64,000 nt of DNA from Nyssa sinensis (taxonomy: Eukaryota > Streptophyta > Magnoliopsida > Cornales > Nyssaceae): positions 38,350,754 through 38,414,753 of the forward strand of contig CM018035.1 in assembly GCA_008638375.1 (NCBI GenBank). The letters run 5' to 3'. Positions 58,215 to 64,000 of the stretch are shown in pieces. Under the pieces are notes generated by a model. It was not told the DNA's origin and did no database searches. It was given only the letters and a program-made list of their open reading frames with translations. Every line of letters begins with the position of its first letter. The stretch's first letter is position 1. The position numbers and the translations under genes are program-made.

Positions 58215-61200
58215 TGTAATACCCTAACCCAGGTCAGCACGTATACCGAGGTAGACCGGGTCGGATAATGTACTGTCAGTTGTAAACCGGGCTGTTTAAA
58301 GCTCTATATTATATCATATGTACTATTTATACAGTTAGTACCGAACAACCCAGCAATATGTCTCGTGATGCGTGCACGCATGCATCCCCATGCATACATA
58401 CGTATACTCATGCATATAGCCCGTTTAATATTAGTGTATGTGCGCGTGACTAGAAAATAATATACATGTATATATATGAGTATATATATATGTATAAAGT
58501 ATGTATTTATATAAGTGTATATTTATATACACATATATGGTATAGTATATATGTATTTAAAAGATAAAAGAAAAGAAAAGAAAAAAGGGAAAAGGGAGAG
58601 GCAGCATACCTTGTAAGATATTATGTGTGTATGTACTGTTATGTGTGTAAGTGGGTGTGAGATGGTTGGCTGGTGTGTGAGTGTGTCTCCATGTGTATTG
58701 GTGGGTGAATATATATATATATATATATAATATACATATAGTATACAAAAGCTTCCAAGCCATTAATGCAAACTAAAATGAGGAAAAGAGAAATTTATAA
58801 GATGGGATAGGCAGCTAAAATTGGGGACTGAAATTGGGGTGAGTCATATAGAGAGAGAGAGAGAGAATGGAGGAGAGAGAGAGAGGTCGGTTGCTTTTTC
58901 TTTAAAACCGAAACTTGCAAAGCATGTTTGTTCTCTTACGAAAGAAACCAAAAGAAGAGAAACTAAGGTGAATAGAGGAAGAATCAGAAGTAGAACAAAA
59001 AGAGAAATCCTTGTAAACAGGTAAAATTCCAACTTTTCATATTTTTCTCTCTCTAAGATATCTTACATATATGGAAGAAAAATCGATTGTTTCATGTGTA
59101 TATGATGTTTAGACTATATTTAGATTTGTTCAGGAATGATTTTAGGCCATGAAAACACCTAAAAACACCAAACCTAGAAGTGGCAGCCATTGAATACCTT
59201 GCTTGAAGCAGGTCTGAACCCATGGTAGCTAAATTAAGATTAGTGTGTCGAGGCTTCAAGAAGTAGTCATAAGGGTCATAAAAACCTAGGACCACGATCA
59301 AAAATCAAAAGAAATGGCCCTCATAAAATGAGTTGCAAGTATGGGTTTCAAAACCCAACTTCACAAACTCACTGTTAAACCTATCCTTGTAAATGAAAAG
59401 CGAAACCCTATGAAAAATGGATCACAATAGAACAAACCTCAAAGGTTTTGGCTCAGAAATGAGCATTTATGATCGATTTATAGGTTTGATTATCAAACCT
59501 TCAAATAAGCAAACAGAACCTTTTTGATTCCTCAAACAGATGCCAAAACGTTCCTTGATAACCCAGAGATGATTTACGATGGAAATAGTAGGGTTTGAAT
59601 TAGCCAAAATTCACGAAATTGAAAAAGAAGCAAAACTGTAACTAGGGCAACACTAGGGAAGAAAGGAGGAAGAAGATGAATAGTGACGGTTCGGGTTTGG
59701 GTCAAATCGGGTCCGGGTCAGAACCCGACCCATCGCATAAAATGGGTAAGTAGGACGGTGTCGTTTTAGGGTTATGTTTTAATTTTTTAAACGTTAGGGC
59801 TGACGTCAGCATTGCGTGTTAAACCGACTAAGCCAGTTGGTTTACAAAAGGACGGGACCGGTTCACTTAGATTTGAACTGAACCCATTGGTTTTCTGATT
59901 TTAATTAAATTAAATAAACCAAAGCTTTTACTATTTACGTATTGACCCTAGAATTTCTAAGAAATTCTACTGTGGCCCAGCAGAGAGAAATTTTATGCAA
60001 TTATACCCTTGGAAAAATAATTAAATAATTAAATAAATAATTTAATTATTTTATAAATAAAGTAAAATTACTATTTTGCCCTAGGTCATTAATAAAAGCA
60101 AATGAAGTCCAAATAAAGTAAATGAATAGTGTATTTTGACTATTTTGGATATTCTGAGACTAATGGCGAGGTCCGTTTTGTGAGATGGGGTCCCGAAAAA
60201 TAAAGACACGTAAAGGGGTAAAATGACCAAATTACCCCTAGTACCTCTAAAGCAAAATGTTAACTAGAGAGGGTCTAAATTAACTTTCTTCGACATCCCG
60301 AACTCAATGGCAGGGTCCAAATTACGAAACGAGGTACGGAAAAATGTGACACATAATTAGGTAAATGACCATTTTGCCCTTTTACATATAAAAGTCCGAA
60401 TTGAACTTTACGAAAGCCTAAATCGACTTTGTTCGACATTCCGGATTTAATAGTAGAGTCTATTCGAGTAAAATAAATACCCATAGTAAAGAGGCATAAA
60501 ATTTGATGAATAACATGAGTTATATAATATATATAGACTGAGATGAGTTTCTTGAATCATAGGAATACCGAGATACAAGAAGGAGGCGGTTTGATCTTCT
60601 AGACAGATACAGAAAGCGGTAAGTAAAATCTGATCTCTACATGTGTTACATTCCAAGCCATGTCACAGTTCTTGTACATATATTACTTTCGTACTCTGTA
60701 CATCCACACCAGTATTTATTTAGCCACATTGATATTGTCCTATCATGTGGGAGACAGTTATTGATTTCTATATATATCTTGATCATGATTGTACACTTGT
60801 GCACAGATTTCTTTATGTACACTTGTACCTAGGGCCGTGAGGGCCAGACAGTTTTATTCGAAGCAGTCTAGTAACCGTAGCCTCGAAAACTATCGTTACG
60901 TCAGATTGGCTAGAATCAGTTATGATTTCACTATACTCCTTGTGGAAGATAGCGTGATCCTGATATATTATTAGTGACGGATTTGTGCTCAGTCACATCT
61001 CCATCTGATGCTATTTATGACCTTCGGGTCTAGGTTCCGAGTGGAACATTTATTATATACAGAGTAGAAATATTCGGCGAGGCCTTAGAGCACCATTTGG
61101 CGAGGCCTTAGAGCACCGAATGTGAGCCTAGGGGGTAGTCGGGCCCCACGAGAGCATCCCAGTATTGATATCACTATCCTTTATTGTTGATATTCATAGC

Positions 61201-61813
61201 TTGATCATGTTATATTGTTATTGAATGATCATGAGATTTTACAGCTTTCAGTACAGTGCTTACATTTCATACTTGTTATAACTCATGACTGTAGCAGTAT
61301 GACATTGCTAGCATAGCAGTTTCAGTTCCTTATCATTTGACTTCCATCATTTGATATTGAGTTTTATATACATATTCATTGACTGGCTAGCATTCTTTTA
61401 TACCTTGTGCACATGGCAGAGTAAATGACTACTTACTGAGTTTTCATAGCTCATCAGATACTACACAACATTATGTAGGTACATATATCAAGGACAGACC
61501 CTAGAGTCTGATAGCTAGGAGGTGGACATTAGCTTTTGAAGTTGCAGTGTAATACTTAGTACAGACAGTCTTATAGCTCTCCCATGTTATCCACGTCTTG
61601 GGGATGAACAGTTGTATTAAGAAATTTTGTATTCCGCATTTTGTAAACATTATATAAATTACATGCAACTTTTATTTATTTTCTTCCGCACTTTAATTAT
61701 TGCATGTTAGTAGCATTGATTGTGTAGCAAGTTGAGAACCTTGGTTCAACAAGCAACGTCAGATCGGGTGCGCGACACGAGATCCGCATAGGGTGTAGTC
61801 TCGGGTCGTGACA
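58215..61813 (+). mobile_element. C2: solo LTR of family C inside the minisatellite (3.6 kb)
   Basis: Begins TGTAATACCC and ends TCGGGTCGTGACA between perfect ggcat duplications (58210-58214 and 61814-61818). It is the reverse-orientation relative of C1; the closing 100 bases, with ttgagaaccttggttcaaca and cagatcgggtgcgcgacacg, match the C1 opening in reverse. It has TA runs at 58460-58560 and 58710-58735, a GA tract at 58850-58890, diverged modules at 60130-60480, a 26-bp duplication with ggcgaggccttagagcacc at 61077-61120, and the structured block at 61429-61480. Confidence 0.93.
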
Positions 61814-62666
61814 GGCATATCATCAACGGAATGGAACATAACGGAATTGAGTATATCAATCAGGGACATAAGCATATCATTAACAGAATGGAACATAAAG
61901 GAATTAAGCGAAAACAATGTATCAATCAAAGACACAGGCATATCATCAACGGAACGAAACATAACGGAATTGAGTATATCAATCAAGGACATAGGCATAT
62001 CATTAACGGAACGGAATGGAACATAACGGAATTGAGCGAAAACAATATATCAATTAGAGACACAAGCGTATCATCAACGGAATGGAACATAACGGAATTG
62101 AGCAGAAACAATATATCAATCAGAGACACAGGCATATCATCAATAGAACGGAACATAACAGAATTGAGCGGAAACAATATATCAATCAGAGACACAAGCG
62201 TATCATCAATGGAATGGAACATAACGGAATTGAGCAGAAACAATATATCAATCAAAGACACAAGCATATCATCAACGGAACGGAACATAATAGAATTGAG
62301 CGGAAACAATATATCAATAAGGGACACAGGCATATCATCAATGGAACAGAACATAACGGAATTGAGCGAAAATAATATATCAATCAAAGACAAAGGAATA
62401 TCATCAACGAAACAGAACGTAACGGAATTGAGCGAAAACAATATATCAATCGGAGACATAAGCATATCATCAATGGAGCGGAACATAACAGAATTGAGAG
62501 GAAACAATATATCAATCAGAGACACAAGTATATCATCAACGGAATGGAACATAACGAAATTGAGCGGAAACAATATATCAATCAGAGACGCAGACATATC
62601 ATCAACGAAATGGAACATAACAGAATTGAGTATATCAATCAGGGACATAGGCATATCATTAACGAA
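61814..62666. repeat. Minisatellite of the B2 5' LTR, part 2
   Basis: Continues the array after C2 for about 13 more units, so this LTR has about 28 units against about 22 in the partner LTR. Confidence 0.95.
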
Positions 62667-63068
62667 TAGAAAGGTCAGTATTGAGCAGAATAGGACAAAA
62701 CAAAACAGGACAAGACGCTAATTAGGCGGGACAGAATAAAATCATGCCACGTGTAATGCAGTACAAAAGGGTATACATTTAGGTATACGCCTTTAAACAG
62801 TATAACATATAAAACGGTACAATGTATGAAGATACAATATCTAGACAGTGTAACTGATACACCAAGTCAGAAGTTCCAAGTTACTCTCAAACTGTTCGCT
62901 TATCTCCTTGTACAGAAAATCTGATAACCTCCAAATACATTAGGCATCTCCATGCATATCCTGAATAATCATCATCAATCATAGGCAAATCAGAATTTAA
63001 CCATTCATGGTTTATTCATCATCTTAGGTGTTTATTGGATTACCTAAGATTGCTTAATAGGCTATTGT

Positions 63069-64000
63069 TGTAACACCCCAACCTGACTAATTAATAATTG
63101 TCTTGCTAATTATTAATTAGAACCGATATAAAGGAATGATTAGGGAAATTAATCACAATTCCTCGATGGTCATGATAGACCAACAAAATAATTAAATATG
63201 TCTGGAGAAGAGGTTATAACACCCGAGCCTAATTACTGATTAATTAGGTGAAATGATGTCGTTTTAACACTAACGGAACTCGAATTAGCTAACTACGGAA
63301 ATCCCAAGTAAATAATAACCGATACGGGACCCTTGATATCGAAGCTAACTAAAATAGGAAACTCTCGGAAGAAACTGCGTCGAAAAGAGCAACATAAAAG
63401 AAATTACGGAGGAAATACCTAAAACAGAATTCTACGCAACCAAACAGGGCCTAAGCCCAAAATATAGAAAATTGCCCAAAAGTGAGGCCAAGGGGACTTA
63501 AACCCTTGACTTAAATGAGTAAGCAAATGGCACCCAAAAAGTTACCAAGTGGGCTGCCAACATCATTGTGCCTATATATACAACATGATTGTATATATCT
63601 CTGAATTATCCTAGGCTGCCTCCCAAACTGGCCAATGGCCATACATGCAAACCCTTCATCACTGCCTGAGTCACCCCACATCAGCCCACCTCAGCTTTTG
63701 TATCAGCCACATGATCACACTTGGGCCCATAAGTGTATACATATATGTATATGTATAGGTATGCAATAGTATATTCATATATGAACTATGCACCTTGGGG
63801 ACCCTCAAAAAAATATGTATGCTACATCCTCCACCGAGAGGAGGAAAATCAGAAAAATTGCCTGTGTGTTCTACAATAAGGTCTGTTAGAGAGAGAGACC
63901 TAGAGAGAGAAACAAGTGTGTATGTCCATGGTGTGTGCATGGTGCTTCCATGGAGGTGCATAAAAGAAAAGGGACCAAGAGGCTCACAACTGGAACTGAG
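63069..64000 (+). mobile_element. B4: start of another family-B LTR, cut by the window edge
   Basis: Begins TGTAACACCCCAACCTGAC and follows B1 from 5277 onward (ttaattaataattg, the second border-like gttataacacccgagcc at 63213, then the ggcacccaaaa and aagtgggctgcca stretch). It sits in the opposite orientation to B2 and splits the B2 5' LTR. The candidate left target copy is attgt (63064-63068). No coding region was seen to the edge; a GA tract lies at 63888-63910. Confidence 0.85.

Larger units (their letters stand above)
49513..63068 (-). mobile_element. B2: giant-LTR non-autonomous retrotransposon, interrupted by C2 and B4
   Basis: On the minus strand: 5' LTR (from beyond 63068 down to 56550, split by C2 and B4), tRNA-Met primer site (56535-56546), a 1113-bp interior, PPT (55437-55452), and a complete 3' LTR (49513-55436, 5924 bp). 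The interior encodes nothing I can recognise, so the element resembles a LARD with LTRs several times longer than its interior. The left flank is ttgca in H pol; the partner copy is outside the window. Confidence 0.88.
56550..63068 (-). repeat. B2 5' LTR, split by C2 and B4
   Basis: Its own DNA here is 56550-58214 and 61819-63068; the remainder lies past B4, outside the window. It aligns with 49513 onward: same opening, structured block (57049-57104), minisatellite (57253-58214 and 61814-62666), then aaaagggtatacatttagg and on to ggattacctaagattgc. B4 cuts it at attgt. Confidence 0.88.

Overview
This window reads as heterochromatic plant nuclear DNA made almost entirely of nested Ty3/gypsy-type LTR retrotransposons. 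I found no host gene, RNA gene or CRISPR array. The plant assignment rests on three things. There are Athila-type gag-pol remnants with a tRNA-Asp-like primer-binding site. There is a chromovirus-like gag whose element uses the initiator-tRNA-Met primer site. There are many LTRs that open TGTAATACCC or TGTAACACCC and close GTCGTGACA or GATGTGACA. I cannot name the species. The letters E, X, A, B, C, D, F, G and H are labels used only in this answer.

Left half (1-32401). An old large-LTR element in minus orientation (E, running off the left edge) was split by a full-length Athila-type element X (586-32066; LTRs of about 1.5 kb; decayed gag, protease, RT, RNase H and integrase). X was split inside its RT region by B1 (5277-26765), which has no coding content apart from what later landed in it. 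B1 in turn received three members of family A: solo LTR A1 (7547-11799), gag-only element A2 (12926-21518, right LTR truncated) and solo LTR A3 (22790-26751). Perfect 5-bp target duplications support B1 (tcatt), A1 (atacc) and A3 (ttcgg); X has a 4-of-5 match. The order E, then X, then B1, then A gives four insertion layers.

Middle (32402-45450). This is the untidy part. The non-coding interior of E carries solo LTR C1 (TSD tatat). It is followed by 2 kb of unrecognised AT-rich DNA and an Athila-like LTR D in minus orientation. D abuts the 3' part of a chromovirus-like LTR F, which has its tRNA-Met primer site, leader and a shortened gag remnant. The F leader was split by solo LTR G (TSD gctaa).

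Right half (45452-64000). A second decayed Athila-type gag-protease-RT-RNase H copy (H) is cut at the start of integrase by a minus-strand giant-LTR element, B2. B2 has a 5.9 kb 3' LTR, a 1.1 kb non-coding interior with PPT and primer site, and a 5' LTR. That 5' LTR was split by solo LTR C2 (TSD ggcat) and by another B copy, B4, which runs off the right edge.

X and H once encoded complete replication machinery and both are now riddled with stops. A2 and F encode only Gag remnants, and families B and E encode nothing recognisable, so these would have depended on proteins supplied by other elements. The most notable structures are: the 66/57-bp minisatellite inside family-B LTRs, duplicated primer-binding leaders, a covarying hairpin array in the X 3' region, and a structured block ending in CAGG-like sequence shared by otherwise different LTR families.
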